Shown piece by piece: positions 1 through 8,463 of a stretch of 64,000 nt of DNA; the first letter of the stretch is position 1; each line of letters opens with the position of its first letter. The position numbers were made by a program, and so were the translations under genes. The stretch is from the NCBI GenBank assembly GCA_017412605.1, contig JAFPWY010000004.1, forward strand, positions 310,001-374,000, read 5' to 3'. The stretch is from Fibrobacter sp. (GTDB lineage Bacteria; Fibrobacterota; Fibrobacteria; Fibrobacterales; Fibrobacteraceae). Below the pieces are notes generated by a model. That model was not told where the DNA came from and did not search any database. It saw only the letters and a program-made list of their open reading frames with translations.

Positions 1-1
1 C

Positions 2-232
2 CTTTACATAAAAGACTATTCTGCGGTGTATGCCTTTTTATTTAACGAAAGAACCCATTGTGATGGACCTGCCGAAATGTACGCCACTGGCGAATACTTC
101 GTCACCCCTACAGACGAAACACTGTCAGCATCAAATGTACGTGTGTTAATAGTTGAAAAGCCCAAAATTCACAACCGCGATGCCGGCGGCCGCTGCGTGA
201 ACGACAAGAAAAGGAATGTCATCAAGTACTAG
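2..232 (+). CDS. C-terminal end of an unrecognised protein (5' end outside the window)
   Basis: The reading frame is open to the left edge of the window and stops at TAG 230-232, so this is the last 76 or so residues of a longer protein. A GTG at 26 could be read as an internal start, but nothing favours it. The fragment has two Cys and a charged tail ending Asn-Val-Ile-Lys-Tyr. I recognise no family. It lies 35 nt upstream of bioB on the same strand, with no clear terminator between them, so co-transcription with bioB is possible. It could also be the tail of an unrelated secreted protein. Confidence 0.45.
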   Translation, partial: LYIKDYSAVYAFLFNERTHCDGPAEMYATGEYFVTPTDETLSASNVRVLIVEKPKIHNRDAGGRCVNDKKRNVIKY

Positions 233-267
233 TTTTTCTAAATTTGCTCCCGCAAAAAGGAGTAAAG

Positions 268-1239
268 ATGTCTTTTATCCAGGAACTCAAGGAAAAGGTT
301 TTGGGCGGTTACGAGATCAACCGCGAAGAGGCGGTAAAGCTGCTCGATGAAGACCTCGAAGAACTTTGCAACGCGGCGAACGAAATCCGCGAAAAGTTCC
401 ACGGCAACAACTTTGACTTCTGCTCCATCGTGAACGCCCGTAGCGGGCGCTGCTCCGAAAACTGCAAGTACTGCGCACAGAGCAGCTACTACCACACGGG
501 AGCCCCCGAATACAAGCTCCTCAGCGCCGACGAAATCGTCGAAGACGCGAAAAAGAAGGAAGCCGCAGGCATTCCGCGCTATTCCATCGTCACCTCGGGC
601 CGCACACTCTCAAACCACGACGTGGAACAGATTGGCGAGACCATTCGCCGGCTCAAGAAAGAGACCAAGCTTTCCGTATGCCTTTCGGCAGGACTCCTGA
701 ACCGCGAGCAATTCGACAAGCTGAAAGAGGCCGGCCTCACCCGCTTCCACAACAACCTGGAAACTTACCGCAGGCACTTCCCCGACGTGTGCACCACGCA
801 CACCTACGACGACAAGATTGGGGCTTTGCAGAACGCCCTTGCCGCCGGTCTCGAGATTTGCAGCGGTGGCATCATGGGCCTCGGTGAAACCATGGAAGAC
901 CGCATCGACATGTGCCTAGACCTCCGCAAGCTCGGCGTCAAGTCCACGCCGGTCAACGTGCTGAACGCAATTCCCGGCACCCCCTACGAGAACTTGCCCA
1001 AGCTCACCAACGACGAATTCTGCCGCATCGTGGCGATTTACCGCTTTATCAACCCGAAGGCGTTCATCCGCCTTGCGGGCGGGCGCGGCGTGCTGGGCGA
1101 CGATGGCAAGCGGGCCTTCAAAAGCGGGGCGAACGCGGCCATCACCGACGACATGCTCACAACCGCAGGCGTCAACAGCTGCAAGGATTTCGAGCTCGTG
1201 AAGGGACTCGGATTTAATCCGCACGGATTTTTAGAATAA
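268..1239 (+). CDS. bioB: Biotin synthase
   Basis: Radical-SAM enzyme that inserts sulfur into dethiobiotin, the last step of biotin synthesis, in the cytoplasm. The start is ATG 268, with AAGGAG at 256-261; an in-frame TTG at 244 has no such site. The product is 323 residues, normal for the family. The [4Fe-4S] motif C-x3-C-x2-C is at Cys62, Cys66 and Cys69 (GRCSENCKYCAQ). Downstream are the family signatures HNNLET, CTTHTYDD, CSGGIMGLGET and RLAGGRGVLG, which carries the Arg that binds the [2Fe-2S] cluster. No other bio gene is visible, so biotin genes are scattered here. A hairpin lies 55 nt after the stop. Confidence 0.97.
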   Translation: MSFIQELKEKVLGGYEINREEAVKLLDEDLEELCNAANEIREKFHGNNFDFCSIVNARSGRCSENCKYCAQSSYYHTGAPEYKLLSADEIVEDAKKKEAAGIPRYSIVTSGRTLSNHDVEQIGETIRRLKKETKLSVCLSAGLLNREQFDKLKEAGLTRFHNNLETYRRHFPDVCTTHTYDDKIGALQNALAAGLEICSGGIMGLGETMEDRIDMCLDLRKLGVKSTPVNVLNAIPGTPYENLPKLTNDEFCRIVAIYRFINPKAFIRLAGGRGVLGDDGKRAFKSGANAAITDDMLTTAGVNSCKDFELVKGLGFNPHGFLE

Positions 1240-1294
1240 AATCACCATACAATAGGATTCCGATTCCCAAAACATTGCATTTTTATATAACATA

Positions 1295-1325
1295 ACGCAC
1301 TACTTTTTGCAAAAAAGCAGTGCGT
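1295..1325. other. Strong inverted repeat downstream of bioB
   Basis: The arms ACGCACT (1295-1301) and AGTGCGT (1319-1325) flank a CTTTTT/AAAAAAG inner stem. There is no T-run directly after it on either strand, so it is not a standard terminator. It may be a processed 3' end for bioB or a regulatory site for the lipoprotein gene starting at 1422. Confidence 0.5.
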
Positions 1326-1421
1326 ATTTCCTCATTATCACGAATAACATATATTAACAACAAAAGAATATGCAAGGGATGTGTCCATAAAAATTTATGG
1401 ATTTTCGTCGGAGGAATTAAA

Positions 1422-1907
1422 ATGAACAAGATATGCTTCTTCTTATTTCTTTCCCTATTTTTCATAGCCTGTTCGAACGACAGCTCCAGCAGCATGCGAG
1501 CAGACAATCAGAATCAAGCAGGTAGCGAGCAGCCTCCAATCGGAAACTGGCCGGCAATGGTAACAAGCAAGACCGAGGTCCATTTTAACCAAGACGGGGG
1601 CTCCGATACGATTTCCGTGAAGAATTACGGCCACTGGTGGATCAACTCCGGATGTGACGGGGAATGCGCCGCCGAGAAATACATTTACCCGAATACCACC
1701 GAAACCGGAGAAGAGGTCTACAACAGCATCGATGGGGGCTGGTGGTCCGCCAAAGTCCTGAAAAACACACCGAACAAGATCGTGATTACGGCAAAGGCTG
1801 TAGAGGAATGCCAATTCGAAGAATGCAGCAAAGAAATTCCGAGAAGGGCATCCATCGGCATGACCGCAGGCGACGTTTTCGCCCACATTAAAATCTACCA
1901 GGAATAA
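1422..1907 (+). CDS. Small secreted lipoprotein, function unknown
   Basis: The start is ATG 1422, preceded by GGAGGAATTAAA, an excellent ribosome site. The longer frame from 1320 has none. The 161-residue product opens with a type II signal peptide (Met-Asn-Lys, then a Phe/Leu-rich core) and a lipobox Phe-Ile-Ala-Cys at Cys17. A Ser-Asn-Asp-Ser-Ser-Ser stretch follows, the usual tether in this genome's lipoproteins. The body has two Trp-Trp/Trp pairs and three Cys-rich spots that could form disulfides (CDGEC and CQFEEC). No enzyme motif is recognised. Expected location is the periplasmic face of a membrane or the cell surface. Confidence 0.75.
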   Translation: MNKICFFLFLSLFFIACSNDSSSSMRADNQNQAGSEQPPIGNWPAMVTSKTEVHFNQDGGSDTISVKNYGHWWINSGCDGECAAEKYIYPNTTETGEEVYNSIDGGWWSAKVLKNTPNKIVITAKAVEECQFEECSKEIPRRASIGMTAGDVFAHIKIYQE

Positions 1908-1910
1908 AAG

Positions 1911-2390
1911 TTACCGGGCAGCCAGTTTATCCAACATGGCGTCGCAGCCCTCGTTGACATCGTCCCAGGTCGCCTGGAAATCTCCAGTATACCAGGGATC
2001 GGCAACATCGCGCGATTTTCCGGCCCAGTCCATGAGCAACGACACCTTACCGGGTTTAGTCGATTCCTTTTCGTAAATATCGCGAGGCAGAATCCAGCGC
2101 AGGTTCCGCAGGTTGTTCCTGTCCATGAGCACGATGTAGTCATAATATTCGTAGTCACGCGGGGTCATCTGGCGGGCATGTTTGCCGCTACAATCGATGC
2201 CGTGGGAATTCAGCATACGCCTTGCCGGCGGATACACGGGATTCCCGATTTCTTCTGTACTCGTCGCGGCACTTGCAACTTCAAAGCCTTCGATTCCGGC
2301 ACTCGCGAGCTTATACTTCATGACGAATTCCGCCATGGGGCTTCGACAGATGTTGCCGTGACAAACGAAGAGAATTTTCACCTTTTCCAT
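1911..2390 (-). CDS. Low-molecular-weight protein-tyrosine phosphatase
   Basis: Cytoplasmic phosphatase of the arsenate-reductase-like fold that removes phosphate from phosphotyrosine proteins. The product is 159 residues, the usual size. The catalytic P-loop C-x5-R-S is CHGNICRS, Cys10 to Ser17, at the extreme N-terminus. The general acid is Asp131 in DPWYTGD. I chose ATG 2390 over an upstream TTG at 2408 because the P-loop should begin about ten residues in. There is no Shine-Dalgarno: TATATT lies exactly 7 nt before the ATG, which suggests a leaderless mRNA. It is divergent from the lipoprotein gene at 2453. No partner tyrosine kinase is nearby, so the substrate is unknown. Confidence 0.93.
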   Translation of the reverse strand: MEKVKILFVCHGNICRSPMAEFVMKYKLASAGIEGFEVASAATSTEEIGNPVYPPARRMLNSHGIDCSGKHARQMTPRDYEYYDYIVLMDRNNLRNLRWILPRDIYEKESTKPGKVSLLMDWAGKSRDVADPWYTGDFQATWDDVNEGCDAMLDKLAAR

Positions 2391-2397
2391 GGGGGCA

Positions 2398-2403
2398 AAT
2401 ATA
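2398..2403 (-). promoter_or_regulatory. Probable -10 element of a leaderless promoter
   Basis: TATATT (minus strand) ends exactly 7 nt before ATG 2390 of the phosphatase. No purine-rich ribosome site fits in the gap, which reads TGCCCCC. The same geometry occurs at 3793, 8249 and 36830. Confidence 0.55.
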
Positions 2404-2452
2404 GCCAAACCCGCTTGACGTTTTATTAAATTTCATAAAAAAAGGAGTTCCC

Positions 2453-2848
2453 ATGAAAAGAATCTTTTGGACGATGGCGCTTGCAGCTTCTTTCTGTCTG
2501 ACAGCCTGCGATAACGACAGCTCCAGCGGCGGCGATCCAACATTTAACGTCATCAACTCTGGCGACAACGGGAACAGCGGAAACAGCACAAACAAAAAAG
2601 ACAACGGAATAGAACCGGGCTGCAACTTTTCCAAGGAGGACAATACTTGGAAATACCTTATGAACGAGAGCTGGGGATACATCGAAGTCTACATCTGGAC
2701 CGACGAGACCACAGTCAGGCACGAGACCCATGTGAATTCCTTCCACGACGAAGATAGGGACGAGATCCTCACCGACTTGAACCGCGATGAATTCTACGAC
2801 CAGATCATGGCGGAATGCCAATTAATGACCGCCCCCGACAAAGAGTAA
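2453..2848 (+). CDS. Small secreted lipoprotein, function unknown
   Basis: This 131-residue product starts at ATG 2453 behind AAAGGAG. It has a type II signal peptide with lipobox Leu-Thr-Ala-Cys (Cys19), then the acidic/Ser tether DNDSSSGGD and a low-complexity Asn/Gly/Ser linker (GDNGNSGNSTN) to about residue 50. The remaining 80 residues are charged and contain no recognised motif. Its N-terminal style matches the lipoprotein at 1422, but the bodies do not obviously align. The NlpC/P60 gene follows 33 nt later on the same strand, so the two may be co-transcribed. Confidence 0.75.
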   Translation: MKRIFWTMALAASFCLTACDNDSSSGGDPTFNVINSGDNGNSGNSTNKKDNGIEPGCNFSKEDNTWKYLMNESWGYIEVYIWTDETTVRHETHVNSFHDEDRDEILTDLNRDEFYDQIMAECQLMTAPDKE

Positions 2849-2881
2849 TCCGCCCACCACCACCTTAATCAGTCTCATTCG

Positions 2882-3556
2882 ATGGCCGCCTTTTCCAAAC
2901 CAATCTGCCTCCTTGTTCTCGCAGGTCTTTGCCTGTGGAACATAGGATGCGGCGTTCCGGTACGAACCGGCTATGACCGCAAGATTGGCGCATACAAGCC
3001 CGTGCCCGCCAGCGAGCCTGCAGAAGAAACAAACCAGGAAAAAGCAACAACTACGGACAACGCGGCAACAACGGCGCAAGAGTCCGCTGCGGCCGCCCCT
3101 GATTCCAGCAAGCACGAAAATTCCGCCAGCAGAGTTCGCCAAGCGGCGACAAGGAAAGAAGCGGCCAGGGCAGCACAACGGCCAGAACCCCGCGGAAGCC
3201 TCGAGAACTACGCACGTAAATGGATGGGCGCGAAATACGTTTACGGACAAGCCAGCAGGACAAAAACGGACTGTTCCGGCTTCGTGATGCAGGTCTACAA
3301 GGGTTTTTACAACATCGCGCTGGACCACAGTTCCTCCGGGATGTACAAGGACAGCCGAGGACTGAAAGTCAACCGGGGAAGCCTTCGTGAAGGGGACCTC
3401 GTGTTCTTCGGCAGCTTCTGGAAAATTGACCACGTAGGCATTTACCTGAAGGGGGACAGGTTCATTCACGCCAGCACCAGCAAGGGCGTCATCATCTCCC
3501 CCATGAGCGACAAGTACTGGAGCCATAAGTACCAAGGCGGACGAAGGTTTAGGTAG
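2882..3556 (+). CDS. NlpC/P60 family cell-wall hydrolase, probably exported
   Basis: Likely a periplasmic peptidoglycan endopeptidase cutting stem peptides. The product is 224 residues. An N-terminal hydrophobic segment ends Asn-Ile-Gly-Cys (Cys23), a lipobox with an unusual -3 residue. Residues 30-105 are an Ala/Glu/Thr-rich linker. The C40 peptidase domain runs from about 106 to 222: catalytic Cys131 in TDCSGFV, His184 in DHVGIY and a third polar residue, His196, in FIHAST. The GDLVFF motif typical of the family is at 171-176. The start is ATG 2882, with no clear ribosome site, possibly translated from the upstream lipoprotein mRNA. Membrane anchoring is plausible, but the lipobox is imperfect. 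Confidence 0.9.
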   Translation: MAAFSKPICLLVLAGLCLWNIGCGVPVRTGYDRKIGAYKPVPASEPAEETNQEKATTTDNAATTAQESAAAAPDSSKHENSASRVRQAATRKEAARAAQRPEPRGSLENYARKWMGAKYVYGQASRTKTDCSGFVMQVYKGFYNIALDHSSSGMYKDSRGLKVNRGSLREGDLVFFGSFWKIDHVGIYLKGDRFIHASTSKGVIISPMSDKYWSHKYQGGRRFR

Positions 3557-3805
3557 GCTCGAGGCGCGAGGCACGAGCGATGAGCTATGAGGCTTCGAGA
3601 GACTAGAGAATAGAGAATAGTGAAAAGAATCACGCACTTCGTGCGTCAATAACAGACGGCGAAGCCGTGATATTTCTCCCTAGCCTCTAGATCCTAGCCT
3701 CTAGATCCTCTAATGGAGATTGCTTCAGGGCTTCGCCCTTCGCAATGACAAATCCCTAGATTCTAGCCCCTAGATCCTATCCCCTCTTTTTCTATCTTTC
3801 CCATC
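3557..3805. repeat. Intergenic composite of dispersed repeats
   Basis: This 249-nt gap has no gene. It holds a run of GAGGCACGAG/GATGAGCTATGAG-type words. Two perfect hairpins follow, ACGCAC-TTC-GTGCGT (3632-3646) and ACGGC-GAA-GCCGT (3656-3668). Next come tandem CTAGATCCTAGCCT units. An inverted copy of the ATTGC...GCAAT hairpin seen after pgk lies near 3716-3750. The block 3630-3684 is nearly identical to 10180-10234. Confidence 0.7.
3793..3798 (+). promoter_or_regulatory. Probable -10 element of a leaderless pheA promoter
   Basis: TATCTT ends exactly 7 nt before ATG 3806. The intervening TCCCATC contains no Shine-Dalgarno sequence. Confidence 0.45.
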
Positions 3806-4657
3806 ATGAAGAAAATCGCATTTCAGGGCCGTCGCGGGGCCTACAGCGAAAGCGCCGCCTATCACTTGTTCGGAAACGATATCGAAGTCATCCCGATGGA
3901 TACCTTCGAACAGATTTTCCAGGGCATCGAGACCGGCGCCGTGGACGGCGGGGCCATTCCCATCGAAAATTCCACCGCAGGTTCCATCTACGACAACTAC
4001 GATTTGCTGTACAAGTGGCGTCACCCCATCGTGGGCGAAGTCAAGTTGCAGATTTCGCACAGCCTTTGTGCACTCCCCGGAACTAAACTCGAGGACATCA
4101 AGGAAGTGCTGAGCCACCCGCAGGGCCTTGCTCAATGCAGCCGCTTTTTCGGGCGCAACCCGAACATCAAGAGCACAGCGTTCTACGACACCGCAGGCAG
4201 TGCCGAAGAAATCGCCAAGCGTGGCGATAAAACCGTAGGCGCGATTGCGAGCGCCTACGCCGGCAAGTTCTATGGCCTCGACATTTTGGCCGAGGGCATC
4301 GAGAACTTGCCGGGGGTGAACTTCACCCGGTTTTACGCCATCCAGAAGATGGCGAACCCCCTCCCCGAAACAGGAAAGATCAAGACGACTCTGCTCTTCA
4401 TGCTCAGCGATTCCGGCAGGTCCGGCGCATTGCATGCTGCGCTCGGCTGCTTTGCCAAGCGCGACCTGAACCTCACCCGCATCGAGAGCCGCCCGCATCC
4501 CGACCGCCCGTGGGAATACATTTTCCACCTTTCCTTCGAAGGCAACCCGAAAGACGAAGCCGTCGTCGAGGCGCTGCAAGAACTCCAGAGCTACTGTGAC
4601 TTCGTGTACCGTCTTGGAAGTTTCCGCGAAGGAACGACGGAGAAGTTGAGTTATTAA
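3806..4657 (+). CDS. pheA: Prephenate dehydratase
   Basis: Converts prephenate to phenylpyruvate in phenylalanine synthesis (cytoplasm). The 283-residue product has a catalytic domain at 1-180 with FQGRRGAYSE, PIENSTAGS and the essential Thr-Arg-Phe at 174-176. A C-terminal ACT domain at about 193-275 carries the phenylalanine-binding GALH (207-210) and ESRP (227-230) motifs. This predicts feedback inhibition by phenylalanine. There is no chorismate-mutase domain, so it is the monofunctional form. It is preceded by a repeat-filled gap and followed, after a short AT-rich repeat, by rph. Translation probably starts on a leaderless mRNA. Confidence 0.96.
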   Translation: MKKIAFQGRRGAYSESAAYHLFGNDIEVIPMDTFEQIFQGIETGAVDGGAIPIENSTAGSIYDNYDLLYKWRHPIVGEVKLQISHSLCALPGTKLEDIKEVLSHPQGLAQCSRFFGRNPNIKSTAFYDTAGSAEEIAKRGDKTVGAIASAYAGKFYGLDILAEGIENLPGVNFTRFYAIQKMANPLPETGKIKTTLLFMLSDSGRSGALHAALGCFAKRDLNLTRIESRPHPDRPWEYIFHLSFEGNPKDEAVVEALQELQSYCDFVYRLGSFREGTTEKLSY

Positions 4658-4690
4658 TTGATAATTGATGATGGATGATTGATAATTGGA
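4655..4690. repeat. AT-rich short tandem repeat between pheA and rph
   Basis: Imperfect iterations of TTGATAATTGATGATGGATGA fill the gap between the pheA stop and the rph ribosome site. Words of this kind look like a dispersed low-complexity element rather than a coding remnant. Confidence 0.5.
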
Positions 4691-4696
4691 GCAATT

Positions 4697-5422
4697 ATGG
4701 CTTACGAACGTACTGACCGCAAATTTGACGAATACCGCAACCTCAAGATGACCACCGGCTTCATCTCCAGCGCCGACGGTTCCGTGCTCATTGAGATGGG
4801 ACGCACCCGCGTCATCTGCAACGCCACCCTCCTCCCGAAAGTCCCCGACTGGCTCGCCGGCCGCGGCACGGGCTGGATTACCGCCGAATACTCCCTGCTC
4901 CCGCAGAGCACGGGCAAGCGCGTGGAACGCGAACGCAAGGGTGCCAGTGGCCGCACGCAAGAAATCCAGCGCCTAGTAGGCCGTTCCCTCCGCGGTGCCG
5001 CCGATCTCGCCGCCCTCGGCGAGAACGCAATCGTCGTCGATTGCGACGTCATCGAAGCTGACGGCGGCACTCGTACCGCAAGCATCATCGGCGGTTTTGT
5101 CGCCCTCGCCATCGCGCTCAAGAAAATCAAGGAACGTCTGGGCATCACTCAGCAAATCCTGAAGCACGGCATCACCGCCATTTCCGTGGGTGTCGTCGAT
5201 GGCAAGCCGCTCTGCGACTTGTGCTATGTAGAAGACTCCGCTGCCGATGTCGACATGAACGTCGTGATGCAAGACGCCAAGAACTTCATCGAAGTGCAGG
5301 GCACGGGCGAACACGCGAGCTTCGACCGCAATATGCTCAACACACTCCTCGACTTGGGCGAGAACGCATGCAAGGACATCTTCAAAAAGCAGATGGAATT
5401 GATTGGCGGCGAACTGCCTTAG
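4697..5422 (+). CDS. rph: Ribonuclease PH
   Basis: Phosphorolytic 3'-5' exoribonuclease that trims tRNA 3' ends, using phosphate and releasing nucleoside diphosphates. The 241-residue product is full length and starts at ATG 4697 behind TTGGAGCAATT. The upstream in-frame TTG at 4679 lies inside the repeat. Signature motifs are present: TGFISSADGSVL near the N-terminus, RGTGWITAEYSLLP around residue 60, RTQEIQRLVGRSLR (substrate tRNA site) and the DCDVIEADGGTRTASI block with catalytic Asp residues. It ends one base before the convergent lipoprotein gene at 5424. No terminator separates the two, so their transcripts probably overlap. Confidence 0.96.
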   Translation: MAYERTDRKFDEYRNLKMTTGFISSADGSVLIEMGRTRVICNATLLPKVPDWLAGRGTGWITAEYSLLPQSTGKRVERERKGASGRTQEIQRLVGRSLRGAADLAALGENAIVVDCDVIEADGGTRTASIIGGFVALAIALKKIKERLGITQQILKHGITAISVGVVDGKPLCDLCYVEDSAADVDMNVVMQDAKNFIEVQGTGEHASFDRNMLNTLLDLGENACKDIFKKQMELIGGELP

Positions 5423-5423
5423 T

Positions 5424-7421
5424 TCAGTAATTATCCGCCAAGGTTCCAAGCCCCACGATATTGAAATCGCCTTCGGTCCCCTCATCGCCCTGAAATACAA
5501 ACAGGAGCGATGTCGTTTTGGACGGCGCATCCGCTCCAAATTCTTCCCATTCCACGCACCTTGTCGTCAAGCTATCGCTTTTCGGCAAAGTCACCATGGG
5601 AGATTGAAGAAGGACGGACGGATCTTCGTGTGCGGCAGTATTCATTACAATATCAAGGTCAAACGAAGACGAGTACTTCACACACAGGCCTTCCCAACCC
5701 GTGATATCGCCCGCTTTCATCGATTCGCCATCTGCATCCCTATTGACAATACTAAAGCCAACACCGGCAAATCCCTCGCTTTCAAAATTCAACGAGCCAC
5801 AGAGAGCGCCACAGTAATCGATAATCGGGCCAAGGGACGTCGAATCATAAGCATCACCCTTTGTCACAGGCCAAGTAATCCTCGACGGTTCTCCGTCGCT
5901 CGTATCTTCAACAGAATACCAGTACCCGCATGTCTTGGTTTCATCGCACAGATGCGTGTCAACATTATAGGTATAATCTGATCCAAGCCAAAGATTGTCT
6001 GCCGAGCCTACGCGATTACCCTGACTTCTAGAATTCATGACGGGCTTTTCAATTTTGTCCAAGTTCACCTCGCATGTTCCGTTAGCGGAATACATTCCGA
6101 CGGCAACTATTCCGAAATTCACATCTATCCACTTATCACTTTTCATTACAAACTTCACGAAAGAAATCTCTTCCGCAATTTCGGCGGGAGTAGCCTTGGC
6201 ATTTAACGATACATTGGCGAATTCATCCCAGGCAATGCATTTTTCAACAATTTCGTCACTCCCTTCAAGATCTGCTTGAAGAACGGTATTTTTCCCCCTA
6301 TCCAATTCTAAACTCATGTCAAGGTCAGAGAAATAGGTGACACAGAGCCCACCCCAATCACGGACATTGGAATTATCAACAACAAAGCCAATGCCGGCAT
6401 AGCCCATATCGGACGACCCACTATTTAAGGAGGCCATTCCCGCGATACACCCATAATTACTCGAAAGTATCGAGGACCAGGGATCATCATTAGAATTGCT
6501 CAATTTAACAGGCCAACTGATTGCAGACTTGCCCCCATTCTCGCTATCATCAAAGATACTCCACTCTCCGTCAATCCCATCCATAAAGCCTGCGTTGACT
6601 TGGACCTGCCCATTCCAAAGGCATACGCTCGAGTCCTTCTCCGCAGACGAAGAAGACGATTTCTTCATGGACGAAGATGACGATTTCTTCGTAGACGAAG
6701 AAGATGGCGGATTTTCCTGTTGCCGAACAATATCCGTATAGGAACCGACACCCTTGATGTTAAAAGAGCCATTCTGCTTTTCTTCATTCCTGAATTCAAA
6801 AAGGATGGCACCGAGTTTTTTCACTGCAGATGCACCGGAAGCGCCTTTCTTGTGCGCTTGCTTGAAATCATCCCATTTCGCGCAATGCGTGCTAAACTGT
6901 TTTAGCTTGGGGAATTGCACGAAAGATTCGTCATCGGTATCGTTTTCCGCATCGCTCCTGATTTTCAAATGCATGGCCAGTTCGGACTTGTAAGTCACAC
7001 AAAGTCCGTTCCACGCCGAAACATCCAGCGTAGAGCTATCTGTCCCGAGAGTGAAACCAATACCCGCGCTCATAGGCTTCGAGGATTTGCCAAACTCCAC
7101 CGTTCCGCACAGGCCCTTGCAAGAATCTATAACCGTCGCCATGTCGTCCGAAGAAAGTTCCGTGTTCGCCGTTCCCGCGAATAACACGCGAGCGCCATCA
7201 CCTTCTTCTGTATTGCCATAGCTGAACCAGTGTCCCAGATTTTCATTCCCTACAACCAGCTGAGAATCGGCAAAAGACCACAAATCGTAACTATTCGGAG
7301 TATCCACTTCAAACGCAATGGCATTTTCTTGTTCCGTAACTCCAGCAACCCCGTCGTCAGAACACGCAAAGAAAACATACAAGCAAGCACCCATCAAAAG
7401 CCCGAAAGACTTTTTCAGCAT
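5424..7421 (-). CDS. Large surface lipoprotein with three repeated beta-rich modules
   Basis: This 665-residue product has a type II signal peptide and a lipobox Phe-Phe-Ala-Cys (Cys20). Three homologous modules follow, at roughly 45-230, 265-440 and 465-663. Each carries a core of the type W-S/G-x-L-C-V-T-Y, a C-x-A-W/C-V-E-W turn, and a final hydrophobic strand ending Gly-Val/Leu-Gly. A Ser/Lys linker (SSSSTKKSSSSSMKKSSSSS) separates modules 1 and 2, as is common between domains of fibre-degrading proteins. The module pattern resembles beta-sandwich carbohydrate-binding modules, but I cannot assign a CBM family. The gene starts one nucleotide after the TIGR02147 regulator stop, with its ribosome site inside the regulator's end, so the two form an operon. 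Confidence 0.75.
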   Translation of the reverse strand: MLKKSFGLLMGACLYVFFACSDDGVAGVTEQENAIAFEVDTPNSYDLWSFADSQLVVGNENLGHWFSYGNTEEGDGARVLFAGTANTELSSDDMATVIDSCKGLCGTVEFGKSSKPMSAGIGFTLGTDSSTLDVSAWNGLCVTYKSELAMHLKIRSDAENDTDDESFVQFPKLKQFSTHCAKWDDFKQAHKKGASGASAVKKLGAILFEFRNEEKQNGSFNIKGVGSYTDIVRQQENPPSSSSTKKSSSSSMKKSSSSSAEKDSSVCLWNGQVQVNAGFMDGIDGEWSIFDDSENGGKSAISWPVKLSNSNDDPWSSILSSNYGCIAGMASLNSGSSDMGYAGIGFVVDNSNVRDWGGLCVTYFSDLDMSLELDRGKNTVLQADLEGSDEIVEKCIAWDEFANVSLNAKATPAEIAEEISFVKFVMKSDKWIDVNFGIVAVGMYSANGTCEVNLDKIEKPVMNSRSQGNRVGSADNLWLGSDYTYNVDTHLCDETKTCGYWYSVEDTSDGEPSRITWPVTKGDAYDSTSLGPIIDYCGALCGSLNFESEGFAGVGFSIVNRDADGESMKAGDITGWEGLCVKYSSSFDLDIVMNTAAHEDPSVLLQSPMVTLPKSDSLTTRCVEWEEFGADAPSKTTSLLFVFQGDEGTEGDFNIVGLGTLADNY

Positions 7422-7422
7422 C

Positions 7423-8241
7423 TTATTCGTCCTCCTCCCACGTCAGCGGGAACAACTGTAAATTCAGTCTATAAACACGTTCCGTGCCCCGACTATTCAA
7501 GGCTATACGGGCAATCTTTTTCCGGCATATATCCAATTCCTGCAAAATCTTTTTATAGTCTCCATCAGAAATGCCCATGATAAGGCCCGAAAAATTTCTT
7601 TCGGATGGCGGGAATTTATCTATAGCATCCTTGGCAAATTCAGCCATTTCCCTATGCATGGAACGCAAAGCTACCGGCATTACCGCCGACGTTCCCTTCA
7701 AGTGCCGGTCTACCTGGACGTAGGCTTCGCCTTCCTTTCTGAGGAGGCCATTTTTCACCATAAAGTCAAGCGATTCGCGAACCTCGGCTGCAGTCACTTC
7801 GTGGCAGCATCGTCTTGCGATATCGAGAGGTTTTGCACCGCGCATAACCGGAGCCAGTTCTCTCACGACAGAATGTACCCAGGATTCAAAATACTTGAAG
7901 GCTTCGCCATCGACAACTTTTACCTTGTTGTTCCTTGCCAGTTCCAGCATGGTCTCGAAGGCTTTCTTCTTTTCCAAATCCGTTTCTGCATGGCAATAAG
8001 CAACCATGGACTTGAAATAGTCCAACTCAAAGCCTGCCAAATGGAGTGCGGCCCCCACATTTTCGGCCCCAGCCAAAGAAAGGCGGGTCTTACCTTCACA
8101 AACCAATTTCAAATACGTCGGCGACGAAAAGCCTGCAGAACGAGCGAATTCACGCCACGAAAACGACGAGACACGCTTGCGCTCGTCATAATAATCTTGC
8201 ATATAACGCCGATAGTCCTGATATTCAGTAATCGGTTTCAT
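7423..8241 (-). CDS. TIGR02147 family regulator (DUF4423-like)
   Basis: Member of a paralogous family known from Fibrobacter and some other bacteria, thought to be transcription regulators. The N-terminal half contains a helix-turn-helix-like stretch, SWREFARSAGFSSPTYLKLV (about residues 26-45), and the C-terminal half is the family's conserved domain. I prefer ATG 8241 (272 residues) over ATG 8247, because TATATT lies exactly 7 nt before 8241 and no ribosome site is present. The gene is directly followed by the lipoprotein gene at 7421. The promoter carries the same TGTATCA motif as the paralogous lipoprotein at 9897, so autoregulation and control of both lipoproteins is a reasonable inference. 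Confidence 0.88.
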   Translation of the reverse strand: MKPITEYQDYRRYMQDYYDERKRVSSFSWREFARSAGFSSPTYLKLVCEGKTRLSLAGAENVGAALHLAGFELDYFKSMVAYCHAETDLEKKKAFETMLELARNNKVKVVDGEAFKYFESWVHSVVRELAPVMRGAKPLDIARRCCHEVTAAEVRESLDFMVKNGLLRKEGEAYVQVDRHLKGTSAVMPVALRSMHREMAEFAKDAIDKFPPSERNFSGLIMGISDGDYKKILQELDICRKKIARIALNSRGTERVYRLNLQLFPLTWEEDE

Positions 8242-8248
8242 GAGCATG

Positions 8249-8361
8249 AATATACCATTTTTCCATCATAAAAAAATCATAACGTGATACATTTTGTTTC
8301 AAATTTTACAAACAATCTCAAAAAACAGAAATTCTTAATTTTTTCCTTTTTTTATGATACA
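8249..8361 (-). promoter_or_regulatory. Promoter of the regulator operon with two TGTATCA sites
   Basis: On the minus strand: TATATT at 8249-8254 preceded by TGG, TGTATCA at 8285-8291 exactly 30 nt upstream of the -10, and a second TGTATCA at 8355-8361. The near site also reads TGATACA-TTT-TGTTTCA on the plus strand, an imperfect inverted repeat. The same layout with the same 30-nt spacing is found at 9990-10103. Confidence 0.65.
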
Positions 8362-8386
8362 GTCGATTATTTTATCCAGAGCCTCT

Positions 8387-8427
8387 AAAAAAGAATCGGC
8401 AAGGGACAAAGACATCCCTTACCGATT
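8387..8427 (-). terminator. Rho-independent terminator of the lipoprotein gene 8464-9897
   Basis: The minus-strand stem AATCGGTAAGGGA / TCCCTTGCCGATT has an 8-nt loop and is followed by CTTTTTTA. It lies 37 nt past the stop of the lipoprotein gene and upstream of the regulator promoter. Confidence 0.85.
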
Positions 8428-8463
8428 CACCTCCTACTCCCCGCTATCATTCAGGCGGTTCGA

